Shown: positions 7,281-16,007, counted from the first letter of the stretch. The stretch is 64,000 nucleotides of DNA from Candidatus Faecousia faecigallinarum (GCA_018712145.1 DVHJ01000027.1:1-64000), one strand, 5' to 3'. The notes: generated by a model from the letters alone, not told the origin. Made by a program: numbers and translations.

Positions 7281-8013
7281 TGCGCTCCCCCTCCCATTGC
7301 AAAATGGTATCGTGGGTCAGCCGGGCGGAAGCCTCGTCCCCCCGGTTGGCCAGCAGCCAAACCGGCACGGTGGCCAGCAGCTGCTCCTCCAGGGCGCAGG
7401 CCTGCTCCACTGCCGCCGCCGTGGCTGCGGAAAAAAGAAATTGACAAAACAGGGGGGCCGCCGCCTGGGCCGGGGCCAGGGGGGCAATGGTATTCTCCCG
7501 GCCCTGGGCCAGGTAGATCACGCCCCCCAGGGGGGCGGCTTCTCCCCGGCCCATCCCCTCCTTCCCGGTCCAGGGGGAGGGGTACACCCAGATTTGGCCG
7601 TCTTCGGCCCAGGCCAGGATGGGCTTATCCCCGTTGAGCATCTGGATTTGCTCCCCGTAGAGGCTCTTCCACAGGATGTACTGGGTGGTTTTCCCGGTGC
7701 CGCTGGGGGCGGTGAAGATCCAGGCCCGGCCCCGCCAGATAAAGGCGGTGCCGTGGAAGACGCACCGCCGGTAGGGCAGCAGGGTATCAGCAGTGGCGGG
7801 GGCCAGGGCGTGAAACTCCACCAGGGCGGGGCTGGACATGGGGGGATAGGCCTGCCGGGCCTGGTTTAGGTCCTCCTCTGTCAGGGCCACCGGGGGCAGC
7901 TGGCTCCGGCCCTGGGCGGCAAAGGCCCGGAAATACCGGGCGGTCTGGGCCTCCCTGGCATGGTAGTCCACCAGGAGTCCCGCCAGGCAGGCGGTAAAGG
8001 CGTGTTGTTCCAT
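7270..8013 (-). CDS. HprK-like kinase-fold protein
   Basis: 247 residues. A P-loop (FTAPSGTGKTT, about 128-138) follows HGTAFIWRGRAWIF, then LNGDKPILAW, the layout of the C-terminal domain of HPr kinase as found in peptide-kinase and tailoring proteins of RiPP clusters. Residues before 100 are helical and unassigned. Start ATG 8013; a terminator hairpin lies between it and the upstream 63-residue gene. Overlap with the pqqD-like gene suggests the pair acts together on a peptide or protein. It is not the housekeeping hprK, which has an N-terminal DRTGG domain and a second signature motif that I do not see. Confidence 0.75.
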   Translation of the reverse strand: MEQHAFTACLAGLLVDYHAREAQTARYFRAFAAQGRSQLPPVALTEEDLNQARQAYPPMSSPALVEFHALAPATADTLLPYRRCVFHGTAFIWRGRAWIFTAPSGTGKTTQYILWKSLYGEQIQMLNGDKPILAWAEDGQIWVYPSPWTGKEGMGRGEAAPLGGVIYLAQGRENTIAPLAPAQAAAPLFCQFLFSAATAAAVEQACALEEQLLATVPVWLLANRGDEASARLTHDTILQWEGERNDP

Positions 8014-8024
8014 CTGTCGTCCTC

Positions 8025-8069
8025 AAAAAAAGCGGCGTGGATGATGGGCTCCCCCATCCTCCACGCCGC
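8025..8069 (-). terminator. Rho-independent terminator
   Basis: A 17-bp stem with one mismatch (8053-8069 with 8032-8048), CTCC loop, and seven T residues on the - strand (8031-8025). It separates the 63-residue gene from the HprK-like gene, allowing higher expression of the upstream genes. Confidence 0.9.
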
Positions 8070-8077
8070 AGTGTGTT

Positions 8078-8269
8078 TTACCTATAGCCTACGATGATGC
8101 CGTTGCCGTCCACAATGGCCACCCGGCCGTCCGCCAGAGGGACGTCCACCAGGCCTTGGATGACTCCTTCTTCCGAAGGACGAATCGGGTCAACCACGCC
8201 GTTCAATACGGCGCTGTCAATCATGGCCGGATCCAGGTATTCGCCGATGTTCGTTCCCGTCGGGTACAT
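8078..8269 (-). CDS. 63-residue orphan protein beside the HprK/PqqD pair
   Basis: Two in-frame ATG codons (8275, 8269); the second is chosen because GAGGG sits six bases upstream of it. The product is small and acidic, with no signal peptide or cysteine: it starts MYPTGTNIGEYLDPAMIDSA, contains VVDPIRPSEEG and ends VAIVDGNGIIVGYR. No family recognised. Position between a surface protein gene and a PqqD/HprK pair makes it a candidate substrate (precursor peptide) of that pair, which is inference from context only. It begins 15 bp after the surface protein stop, so it is probably co-transcribed with it, and ends at a strong terminator. Confidence 0.6.
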   Translation of the reverse strand: MYPTGTNIGEYLDPAMIDSAVLNGVVDPIRPSEEGVIQGLVDVPLADGRVAIVDGNGIIVGYR

Positions 8270-8284
8270 ACGCATCCCTCACTT

Positions 8285-11200
8285 TCACAAAATCAAAATC
8301 CCAAGGCTGACAAAGGACTCCGCTTCGCCCTCCACCCGGGTGCCGTCCAGGGTCACCCAGTAGGGGGTGACGGTGAAGCTGTCCATAAAGCCCAGATTGC
8401 CGGCGCTCCAGCTGCCGCTGAACTGGTAACTGACGTTCCCCTGGCTGAAGAACCAGCCCAGCAGGGAGCGTTTCTCGGTTTTCTCCCCGGCAACCACCGT
8501 GCCGGTTTCGCCGTTGCAGTCGTAGGCAAAGCCCACCTGGGCAAACCGGTCGGTGTCCAGGGTCACCGTGGTTTTCAGCTTGCCGCCGGACCGGCTGACG
8601 CTCACCTGGGGCGCGTCCACATACTTGGCGTAGACGGTCATGTCCCCCTGAACGTCGGAAAAGCCGGCGGGCAGGGTGCAGGCGCTGTCGGCAAACCATC
8701 CGGCAAAGACTTTCCCGCTTTGGCCGGCGTAGGTAATCCGGCCGGTCTGGTCGCCGGGCTCCACGGTTTGGGTCACGGTGCTGCCGCCGTCCACCTTGGT
8801 GACGGTGTACTCCCGGGTATTGTCCCAGGACATGGCGTAACTGGGCAGCAGGGTCAGGGTCTGGGCGGCAGGCTGGGCATAGCGCTCAACCGTGCTCTCC
8901 ACTGGCGCATCCTCCGGGTGCAGGCCATCATCATTCCCGTCGGTATATGTGCCGTTACCAAAGCACATGGTCCGCTGGGTGGTGCCTGTGACCTTCACCC
9001 CGTCGGGCGTGACAAAGAAGGGGGTGAAGACAAACTCCTCGCCGGCTGCAATCTCCCCGGTATAGGCCTGGAGGTGCAGCCACCCCTCTGCCGCCGCCGT
9101 GCCCTTAAAGAAGCTTTCCGGCGTCAGCGTTTGATAAGGCTGCCCGTCTCTTGTCACCTCGACCTGCTGATACACCGCGTTCTCCGCGCTGACCGCTTCC
9201 TCCTGGTCGGTTTCGCCCACCACGAAGCCGACGTACTGGTAGTTGGTATCGTCGATGGCGGTGGCCATGTACACCTTCTTCACCTGGTCGCCATAATAGG
9301 TGTTGTAGATGGAGTAGGTCTTGGGCTGCAGGTAAGCGTCGTCCACTTCCTTGACATAGTAAGTCTCGTCTGCCTGGGGATGGAGCTCCAGGCCGCAGGT
9401 ATCGCCACTCAGGGGTGTCTCAAACGTCTGGTCGGTGTACAGGCCGCCGTAGAGGTAACCGTCATTCACCGTATCGGTGACGTCGAAGTTCTCCACCACG
9501 TCGTAGTCCGTGGTCCACCCGGTGGACTGATGATAGACATGGAACCGGTTATACCGGTAGTAGAACCGGAACTGGAGACCATCTTGGGTCAGCTCGCCGC
9601 TGGGGTTGCCCTCCCCTTCCCAAGGCTGGTCGTTGACGGTGATGCGGTCCAGCACATAGCCATCGGGAATCGGGTCCAGAGGAGCGGCGTCATAGGTTTG
9701 CCCAATGGTTCCGGTGACGGTGCTCTCCTGGGTGGTCGTTTCGGTTCCGCCCCGCACCAGGATGTGGGCGGTGTACACCAGGGCGTGGGTGTCATCCTTG
9801 GTGTACCAGAAAGTCAGCACATTCTCCCCCCCAGCCGTCACCACCAGCCGCTTCTGGTAGGCGTCGGGGAGGTAGCCGGCAATGGTTTCGGCGTACTCGG
9901 TGACTACCGCGTGGCGGTTGTCCGAAACGGTTTTTTCCTCACTGCGTTCCTCGTTGGTAACGGCGTCCAGGTACCGGACGGTGTAGGGAACCGCCCCTTT
10001 TTCCTCGTAGACAAAGATAAACTCGTTTTCGCCTTCAATGTCCATGGTCATAGTGTGGCTGGCGGTCTGGGGGAAGTAGCCCTCCTGGTAATCCTCGTAC
10101 AGCTCCTCGCCACCCTTGGCCGTAAAGGTTCTGTTGGTACCGGCCAGGGCGTAGCCCTCCAGCGGGTCGGCAATGGGCGTGTCGTCCGCCAGCTGGAAAC
10201 GGACGGTGTACGCCACCGGCACATGGGAGCTCCACTTGGCGTAGATATCCAAATCCTGGCGGACAGGCATGTTTTCAAAGGAGAAGGCCTTCTCCACGCC
10301 GTTGTCCAGGTAGAACCAGCCCACAAATTCATAATCACCATTGATGGGCTCGTCCGGCGCCGTGGCAAACCTGCCGTGGGCAACGGTCTGGGCTTCAACA
10401 ATTTGCTCGGCCATGGTGTTGTCGGTAAACACCCGCACGGTGTGATCCACCGGCACCCAGTTGGCATAGAGCATAACATCATTGGCGGGCATGGTCTCGG
10501 TGGCGAAATCCACCCAGCTGTCCTCGGTAAAGAAGGGGGCGTCGTACCAGCCTTCAAACCGGTAGGCGTTGGGTTCCAGATTAGCCGGGTATTCCGGTAT
10601 AAAGTCATAGCCCTGGAAGGATTCCTCGTATTTCAGGGTCTTGGCTGCATCCGTCAACTCACCATCGTAGTTGTAGAAACGGAGGGTGTAGCTGTTCCGG
10701 TCGTAGTAGAATGTTGCGCCATTGTAATTCTCGCCTATTGGCGTACTCATCCCGCGATTAACGGTGAAGCCTTCAATATCCACAAATTCTTCTTCGGAGA
10801 CTTGAAGGCCTCCATCTCCACTATATCGAAAATTAGTGGTGAACAGGTTAACCGTATAGTCTTCATCTAGGTCTTGACCGATATATTCTGCACTTACCCA
10901 CTCTGAGGAGCTGCTGCTCGATGCATAGTACGTTCTGTTTTCCGCCGGCATGGCGCTTAAATAGGATGTCCAAGGACTGTCTCCGTCAGTAGAACGGCTC
11001 CACAGGAAGGTGTTGGCATTGCTGATGTCCTGGAATTCCTGGACGATATTTGCGCCCCACTTGGCGGTGATGGTGCCCAGCAGCTCACTGTCCCAATAAC
11101 CTGCCTCACTGAAGGTCAGGGTAAATGCCGTGCGGTCATAGTAGACGTTCAGGATGGAGGTGCCGTCCGCCGCCACGGTAATGTTATCAGCCCGGACAAA

Positions 11201-12457
11201 AGTCCAAAGGTTGGCATCCACATCCCCGCTATAGCAGGATTCGTTGTGGGTGTGCTCCACCTTGCCGCAGGCATAGCAGGAAGCATCATGGGTGTGGTTG
11301 CATTCCAGGGAAATCTCCTGGGTGTCCGCTTTCTCCCAGTTTCCCCTCCAGTCCTCCTCATATGCGCAGTACCAGGTTCCGCCCAGGTAGAGGTAGTAGT
11401 GGATTTCCTGCCGCCCCCAGCTGTCTGTCGTATAGGTATAAATCCCGTCGGCGCTGGGCGTTTCCAGCTGGTCTGGCTCTGCGGTTTTCTGCAGTTCGTA
11501 GTTGGTGAACCAGCTGCTCTCCACCGAATAGCAGTCCAGGGTATGGGTATGGGTGCACCGGATGCATGTATCGGTGTGGGTGTGCTCCTCTTTGCCGCAG
11601 GTCAGCGGGTTGTAGGTCATCTCCTGGCCGGGGATGCCGACGGTTTCCCGGCTGGTCAGGTAGGAATAGTCCTTGTCATTGGCATTTTCGCCCCAGAACA
11701 CCAGGGTTACCTTGGCCGACTCCGGCGCTTGCCACCGGGCGGTATAGCTGGTATTCTCCGCCGGCATGGTTTCGGGAATGGCATCCGGCGTCCAGCCGAG
11801 GAAGGTATAGCCCGGGCGGGTGGGGGTTCCCACCTCCCCGATGGCCGCGCCGTACCGGGCATAGACCGGCTCCACGCCGTAGCCGCCGCCCAGGTCGAAG
11901 GTCATCAGGTAGTAGTTCCGGTCATAGTAAATGTCCACCTGGGTGCTGCCGTCGGCGGCAACCGTCAGGGTTTGGTCATAGGGCAGGGCGTAGAAGCCTT
12001 CGTACGCCTTTGCCAGATTGCCGCCCACCTGGCTGCCCGTCAAGGCCTGGTGGGATTCCGGTTCATGTAAAGTATAGTAATCGTTCTCCGCATTCTGCCA
12101 GAAGTGGTTCACGGTGACATTCACCAGCGCCGGGACGTAGGTCACGGTGAGGGTGACGTCGCTCTGGACATTGGTCAGATTCAGCTCAACCGCCTCAGCA
12201 GTAAAGTTTACCCCCGGCGTCTCCGGGGTTATAAAACTGGCCGCGTAGCCCGTCACCGCCGGGTTGGGCACTGTCTGGCTCAGATCGGTCCCTTGGCCAA
12301 TGGACGCGGTCCAGGAATTGGCCGCAATTTCGCCGTCTTGGAACACATACCGGATTTCCACGGTGACGTTCTCCTCCGCTGCGAAAACCGCTGGCGCCAA
12401 CCCCGCCACCATGACCAGGGCCAGCAGCAGCGCGATGATGCGTTTTGCTTGTTTCAT
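8285..12457 (-). CDS. Large secreted surface protein with InlB B-repeat and MucBP-like domains
   Basis: 1390 residues with a signal peptide (MKQAKRIIALLLALVMVAG, cut near AVFAAEE). Repeated beta modules follow: InlB B-type (Listeria-Bacteroides) repeats such as GYTFLGWTPD, RFEGWYDAPFFTEDSWVDFA and EFVGWFYLDNG, each ending in Y-A-x-W, and MucBP-like modules such as VPYTVRYLDAVTNEE around 800-870. Two Cys/His-rich stretches (about 285-320 and 385-415) carry CGKEEHTHTDTC, CTHTHTLDC, CNHTHDASC and CGKVEHTHNESC. There is no LPXTG motif, sortase tail or SLH domain, and the C-terminus ends FVSLGILIL. SD AAGGAGG. Likely an adhesin or matrix protein; attachment mode unknown. Confidence 0.85.
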   Translation of the reverse strand: MKQAKRIIALLLALVMVAGLAPAVFAAEENVTVEIRYVFQDGEIAANSWTASIGQGTDLSQTVPNPAVTGYAASFITPETPGVNFTAEAVELNLTNVQSDVTLTVTYVPALVNVTVNHFWQNAENDYYTLHEPESHQALTGSQVGGNLAKAYEGFYALPYDQTLTVAADGSTQVDIYYDRNYYLMTFDLGGGYGVEPVYARYGAAIGEVGTPTRPGYTFLGWTPDAIPETMPAENTSYTARWQAPESAKVTLVFWGENANDKDYSYLTSRETVGIPGQEMTYNPLTCGKEEHTHTDTCIRCTHTHTLDCYSVESSWFTNYELQKTAEPDQLETPSADGIYTYTTDSWGRQEIHYYLYLGGTWYCAYEEDWRGNWEKADTQEISLECNHTHDASCYACGKVEHTHNESCYSGDVDANLWTFVRADNITVAADGTSILNVYYDRTAFTLTFSEAGYWDSELLGTITAKWGANIVQEFQDISNANTFLWSRSTDGDSPWTSYLSAMPAENRTYYASSSSSSEWVSAEYIGQDLDEDYTVNLFTTNFRYSGDGGLQVSEEEFVDIEGFTVNRGMSTPIGENYNGATFYYDRNSYTLRFYNYDGELTDAAKTLKYEESFQGYDFIPEYPANLEPNAYRFEGWYDAPFFTEDSWVDFATETMPANDVMLYANWVPVDHTVRVFTDNTMAEQIVEAQTVAHGRFATAPDEPINGDYEFVGWFYLDNGVEKAFSFENMPVRQDLDIYAKWSSHVPVAYTVRFQLADDTPIADPLEGYALAGTNRTFTAKGGEELYEDYQEGYFPQTASHTMTMDIEGENEFIFVYEEKGAVPYTVRYLDAVTNEERSEEKTVSDNRHAVVTEYAETIAGYLPDAYQKRLVVTAGGENVLTFWYTKDDTHALVYTAHILVRGGTETTTQESTVTGTIGQTYDAAPLDPIPDGYVLDRITVNDQPWEGEGNPSGELTQDGLQFRFYYRYNRFHVYHQSTGWTTDYDVVENFDVTDTVNDGYLYGGLYTDQTFETPLSGDTCGLELHPQADETYYVKEVDDAYLQPKTYSIYNTYYGDQVKKVYMATAIDDTNYQYVGFVVGETDQEEAVSAENAVYQQVEVTRDGQPYQTLTPESFFKGTAAAEGWLHLQAYTGEIAAGEEFVFTPFFVTPDGVKVTGTTQRTMCFGNGTYTDGNDDGLHPEDAPVESTVERYAQPAAQTLTLLPSYAMSWDNTREYTVTKVDGGSTVTQTVEPGDQTGRITYAGQSGKVFAGWFADSACTLPAGFSDVQGDMTVYAKYVDAPQVSVSRSGGKLKTTVTLDTDRFAQVGFAYDCNGETGTVVAGEKTEKRSLLGWFFSQGNVSYQFSGSWSAGNLGFMDSFTVTPYWVTLDGTRVEGEAESFVSLGILIL

Positions 12458-12981
12458 GATTGTTTACCTCCTTGCCGTGTGTCGATTTGGGGTTGCGCGC
12501 CGGCAGACGCGCTTGCCAGTTTGGCGGCAATCTCCCGATGCCGCGCCGAACCGGCCGGGTGCACCGTAAGAACCGGCGCTGTGTACGGTTTATTCCCGTG
12601 CCGTTTGTTCCCGTGAATCCTGTCCGCCTCCCTCCTGCGCTCGCCTCCTTTGGGGCCTTGGTTGTCTCCCGCAAGGGTATGCTTTTCCGCCCGCGGTGGC
12701 ATACTAATTCCACCCCAACCAGGCCTTTCGCAGAGTTAGCCACTCTGCGAAGGTTGAATATACCGTTACAGGGTTTATATTACCGCAATCCCAAAATTTT
12801 TGCAAGGGTTTTCCAGAAATTTTTGAAAAGAATCTGGATTGTTTTTGGAGAAGCGCTGGTAAATGCTGCCAATTCCCGCATTTCCGGCGATACTTTTCCT
12901 GGCTGCGCAGTCGCCGGCGCAGTCAGCAGGGGGGATGCTCCTGCCATATTCCATCACAAAAAAATATAGGGAGGCGCGACA
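12458..12981. other. Intergenic region between surface protein and recombinase genes
   Basis: About 520 bp without a convincing gene. It would hold the 5' leader and promoter of the surface protein gene; its - strand has repeated GGAGG runs between 12620 and 12660. A 26-bp palindromic element lies at 12726-12751. The stretch 12770-12960 is AT-richer. An open frame on the - strand (12743 downward) overlaps the surface gene start in another frame and looks spurious. Confidence 0.5.
12726..12751 (+). repeat. 26-bp palindromic repeat, copy 1
   Basis: A hairpin with arms TTCGCAGAGT and ACTCTGCGAA and a TAGCC loop. The exact reverse complement over 26 bp occurs at 14564-14589, so the recombinase gene is bracketed by the two copies. 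Confidence 0.85.
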
Positions 12982-14076
12982 ATGGCGAAAGGAGAAAACA
13001 TTTTTCGACGCAAGGATGGCCGCTGGGAGGCACGATACCGCAAGGGCTACACCCCGGCCGGCAAAATCCGCTACGGCTACTGCTACGGCAAAACCTACGC
13101 GGAAGCAAAGGAGAAGGTGAACCGGTGCAAGGCGGCGCTGGCCGCCGGATGCCCGCCACCGGCCAATGGCCGGAACCGGTTCTCCTGGTACTGCGGGCAG
13201 TGGTTGGAGAGCAAACGCGGGACGGTGAAGGAATCCACCTATATCAAATATATTTCCGTGGTGGATAAGTATATTCGCCCCCGGCTGGGGAGCCTGTATC
13301 CCCTGGCCATCACCTCTGCCGCAGTGGGGAAGTTTTCCGCTGGGCTGGCCGATACCCTTTCTCCCAAGACAGTGAAAGATATTCTGGCGGTTCTCCGGGC
13401 AATCGTCCAATATACCGCCAAACAGTTCCCCGGCATATTTCCGGCGGTAGATATCCCCGCCCCCCGGCAGACCCGGGGGCAGATACGGGTACTCTCCCCG
13501 GAAGAGCAAGCTAAACTGGTCAATTACCTATCCCAGGAGATGGATTGCTGTAAATTTGGCGTGCTGCTGGCCCTGCGCACCGGTATGCGCATTGGCGAGC
13601 TGTGCGCCCTGACCTGGGCGGACATTTCCCTGACGGACAATACCGTCTATATCCGAAGTACCATGCAGCGCATCCGCAATCTGGGGGAAACCGGCGGGAA
13701 AACCCGGGTGATTACCGGGCCGCCCAAGAGCGAGGCAGCCGTCCGGGTAATCCCCATCACGGAGCAGACCGCAGCGCTGTGCAGCCGGATGGCGGCCACC
13801 GGGTATGTCCTTACCGGTGGAGAACAGTATATGGAGCCCCGGACGCTGCAATACCGGCTGAAGCGCTATACCCAGGACTGCGGCCTGGAGGGGGTACATT
13901 TCCACACCCTGCGCCACACCTTTGCCACCCGGTGCGTGGAGGCTGGCTTTGAGCTGAAATCCCTCAGCGAGATTTTGGGCCATTCCACTGTTGCGGTGAC
14001 CATGAACCGGTATGTCCATGCTTCTCTGGACCTAAAGCGGGACAACATGCGCAAGCTGGCGGCAGTGGGCCTGTAA
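12982..14076 (+). CDS. Tyrosine recombinase/phage-type integrase
   Basis: 364 residues. The N-terminal ~60 residues are an arm-type DNA-binding region (RRKDGRWEARYRKGY). A SAM-like core-binding domain follows, and the catalytic domain starts near 165. Catalytic residues are seen in TGMRIGE (Arg), HTLRHTFATR (His-x-x-Arg), LGHSTVAVTMNRY (His and nucleophile Tyr). All are intact, so it should be active. SD GGGAGG. No excisionase, capsid, relaxase or other mobile genes are nearby, so it is either a remnant of a mobile element or a dedicated inversion enzyme. The inverted 26-bp repeats on either side are noted separately. Confidence 0.92.
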   Translation: MAKGENIFRRKDGRWEARYRKGYTPAGKIRYGYCYGKTYAEAKEKVNRCKAALAAGCPPPANGRNRFSWYCGQWLESKRGTVKESTYIKYISVVDKYIRPRLGSLYPLAITSAAVGKFSAGLADTLSPKTVKDILAVLRAIVQYTAKQFPGIFPAVDIPAPRQTRGQIRVLSPEEQAKLVNYLSQEMDCCKFGVLLALRTGMRIGELCALTWADISLTDNTVYIRSTMQRIRNLGETGGKTRVITGPPKSEAAVRVIPITEQTAALCSRMAATGYVLTGGEQYMEPRTLQYRLKRYTQDCGLEGVHFHTLRHTFATRCVEAGFELKSLSEILGHSTVAVTMNRYVHASLDLKRDNMRKLAAVGL

Positions 14077-14277
14077 TTTTTCCGCCGTCAGCCGGAGGTG
14101 TCAACCCCGGCCGGCGAACTCCCAAGGCGGGGCTGCCTCATGGTGGGGCAGCCCTGCAATCCTGTGCAGAAAACTGGCCGCCGTTCACAGGCATTGAGGC
14201 GCAACGGCATGTGGAAAGCTTCCGGTTGCCTGGAAATGTGTCCTTGCAACCGCAGAAGCCTTCCTGTTTTTAGCCTG

Positions 14278-14460
14278 TCATTGCGAGGAGCGCAGCGACG
14301 TGGCAATCCGTTCTCCTCGCAGTAATGCAAAATGGAAAGCAGCACCTAAGGCAAATCCGCAACTTTTCCGAATTCGCCCAAGCAGCAGCCAACTTGCTAG
14401 GCTCTCCTGCGGGGAAGCGGATTGCCACACCAGTGACACCGGTCACTGGTTCGCAATGAC
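14278..14460. repeat. REP-like inverted repeat pair
   Basis: Left unit 14278-14310 reads TCATTGCGAGGAGCGCAGCG and on through TGGCAATCCG; right unit 14418-14460 begins CGGATTGCCAC and ends TTCGCAATGAC, in inverted orientation. Both are of a dispersed repeat type common in Firmicute intergenic DNA. The right unit also has an inner palindrome around ACCAGTGACACCGGTCACTGG. Together they can fold the 183-bp segment. The whole 14077-14744 gap holds this element, a small hairpin near 14133-14156, the second 26-bp palindrome and a promoter, but no convincing gene. Confidence 0.75.
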
Positions 14461-14563
14461 GTGCAAAAGGCTGGTGGGCGTTTGCGGGATGTACTGCCAG
14501 GGAGAAAATTGGGAGGTGTCCGCGGGAGATGGGCGCTGCCGCAAGGCTGGCAGAGCGGTGCCT

Positions 14564-14596
14564 TTCGCAGAGTGGCTAACTCTGCGAAATTTTTTG
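14564..14596 (+). repeat. 26-bp palindromic repeat, copy 2, with a T-run
   Basis: Reverse complement of the copy at 12726-12751. On the + strand the hairpin is followed by ATTTTTTGACC, so this copy could also serve as a terminator downstream of the recombinase gene. Confidence 0.8.
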
Positions 14597-14633
14597 ACCT
14601 CCGGCGCCAAAATGTCTGGCTTTCCTTGCAAAG

Positions 14634-14690
14634 ATTAAGAAAAAATTAAGCGGTATGCATATTGCAACTTCGTGGTTTTTCCGGTATTAT
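14634..14690 (+). promoter_or_regulatory. Promoter with upstream direct hexamers
   Basis: TTGCAA at 14662-14667, 17-bp spacer, TATTAT at 14685-14690. Just upstream, ATTAAG occurs twice (14634-14639, 14645-14650) with an 11-bp period, the arrangement bound by OmpR/PhoB-type response regulators. It serves the glycosyltransferase gene at 14745. Confidence 0.65.
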
Positions 14691-14744
14691 GTCAGGGAAA
14701 GACGAATCTTCCGCCGTCTACGGACGCGCTGACAGGAGGCCACC

Positions 14745-15947
14745 ATGGAACGCTGGATTGATGTGTTAAGTCTGGTGTTGAAGCTATTCACCTTATATAC
14801 TGCGGTCACCGGTTTATTTTTTCTACTACCCCAGAAGTCCTACCGGCGGTGCGATCCCAAGACCCGCTTTGCCGTGCTCATCCCCGCCCGCAATGAGGAA
14901 GCGGTTATCGGCCACACCGTGGCGCAGTTTCTGAAACAGACATACCCCGAATCCCTGTACGACCTGTACATCATCCCCAATAACTGTACCGACGGCACTG
15001 CCGAGGCGGCCCGCCGGGCCGGGGCCAAGGTGATGGTTTGCACCGTTCCCGTGCGCACCAAGGGCCAGGTGCTCAAATGGGCCTTCCAGCAGCTGGAACC
15101 TATGGCCTACGATGCCTACTGCATCTTTGATGCGGATAACCTGGTGGATCCGAATTTCCTGGCCCGGATGAACGACGCCTTTTGTGCCGGTGCCAGACTG
15201 GCCAAAGGCCTGCAAAAGGCCTCTAATCCAGACGAAACCTGGATTACCGGCTGCTATGACCTGTATGTGGAAAACTTTAATCTCCTCTATAGCCGTCCCC
15301 GGGGACGGCTGGGCTTGTCCGCCAAGCTCATTGGCACCGGCTTTGCCGTCAGCCGCAGCCTGCTAAACGAGGCCGGCGGCTTCACCACCGTCACCCTCAC
15401 CGAGGATACGGAGTTTGCGGTCCAATGCGCCCTGCTGGGAGAGAAGGTGTGGTGGGTGCCGGAGGCCGTCACCTATGATGAAGAACCCCTGAGCTTCCGT
15501 GTATCCATGGTGCAGCGCCGCCGGTGGTCCAGCGGCGTTATGCAGACCTTTCAAGTATACTTGCCCCGGCTGCTGAAAGCTATCTTCACCGGCGGCCGGC
15601 CCCTGCTGTGCTTTGACATCACCATGCTCATTGCCGGCCCTGCCATGCAGGTCCTGGGCCTGATTCCCGGCGTGTACGTCCTCTGGCAGACCATCGCCGC
15701 CGGCAACTGGCTGGCCCTGGGGATCAGTGTAGTCTCCTTCTGGGTGGGCATGATGGCCACCGCCCTGTTCTTGGCCGTGGTGGGCAAGCGCCCAGTGGCC
15801 AAAATGTGGAAGACGATTTTGCTCTATCCCCTGTTCACCGCCTCCTGGTATCCCCTGCACATCCTGTCGGTGTTCAGAAAGGCTCGGGTGTGGAAGCCCA
15901 TTGCCCATCAGGGCTCCAAGCCCATTGCGCAGCTGTCCGTCCGCTGA
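14745..15947 (+). CDS. Membrane glycosyltransferase family 2 protein
   Basis: 400 residues. One N-terminal membrane segment, a GT2 catalytic domain (about 45-270) and three or so C-terminal membrane segments, the layout of processive polysaccharide or glycolipid synthases. Visible motifs: AVLIPARNEEAVIG, the metal-binding FDADNLVDPN, LTEDTEF and QRRRWSSG (the Q-x-x-R-W acceptor motif). It would transfer a nucleotide-activated sugar to a membrane or surface acceptor. Strong AGGAGG ribosome site, own promoter and terminator, so it is probably transcribed alone. Product unknown. Confidence 0.88.
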   Translation: MERWIDVLSLVLKLFTLYTAVTGLFFLLPQKSYRRCDPKTRFAVLIPARNEEAVIGHTVAQFLKQTYPESLYDLYIIPNNCTDGTAEAARRAGAKVMVCTVPVRTKGQVLKWAFQQLEPMAYDAYCIFDADNLVDPNFLARMNDAFCAGARLAKGLQKASNPDETWITGCYDLYVENFNLLYSRPRGRLGLSAKLIGTGFAVSRSLLNEAGGFTTVTLTEDTEFAVQCALLGEKVWWVPEAVTYDEEPLSFRVSMVQRRRWSSGVMQTFQVYLPRLLKAIFTGGRPLLCFDITMLIAGPAMQVLGLIPGVYVLWQTIAAGNWLALGISVVSFWVGMMATALFLAVVGKRPVAKMWKTILLYPLFTASWYPLHILSVFRKARVWKPIAHQGSKPIAQLSVR

Positions 15948-15961
15948 CGCACATAAAAAAT

Positions 15962-15995
15962 GCCCCATCGGAAAGCCACTTCTTTCCGATGGGGC
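15962..15995. terminator. Bidirectional terminator
   Basis: A 14-bp perfect stem (15962-15975 with 15982-15995). The - strand side is followed by ATTTTTTATG and the + side by GTTTCATTTTG. It separates the convergent glycosyltransferase and substrate-binding protein genes. Confidence 0.9.
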
Positions 15996-16007
15996 GTTTC
16001 ATTTTGT

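Noticed and set aside
8156-10870. 904-codon + strand open frame
   Set aside because: Antisense shadow of the GC-rich surface protein gene; the - strand frame has signal peptide, SD and recognisable domains.
12195-12743. 182-codon - strand frame over the surface gene start
   Set aside because: Overlaps the true signal-peptide region in another frame and begins inside the 26-bp palindrome; composition looks non-coding.
12982-14076. Prophage or integrative element around the integrase
   Set aside because: No structural, replication or transfer genes nearby; only the recombinase itself is supported.
14098-14638. Short + strand frames in the repeat-rich gap
   Set aside because: They translate the REP-like and palindromic repeats (SLRGAQRRGNP-like text), a well-known artefact.
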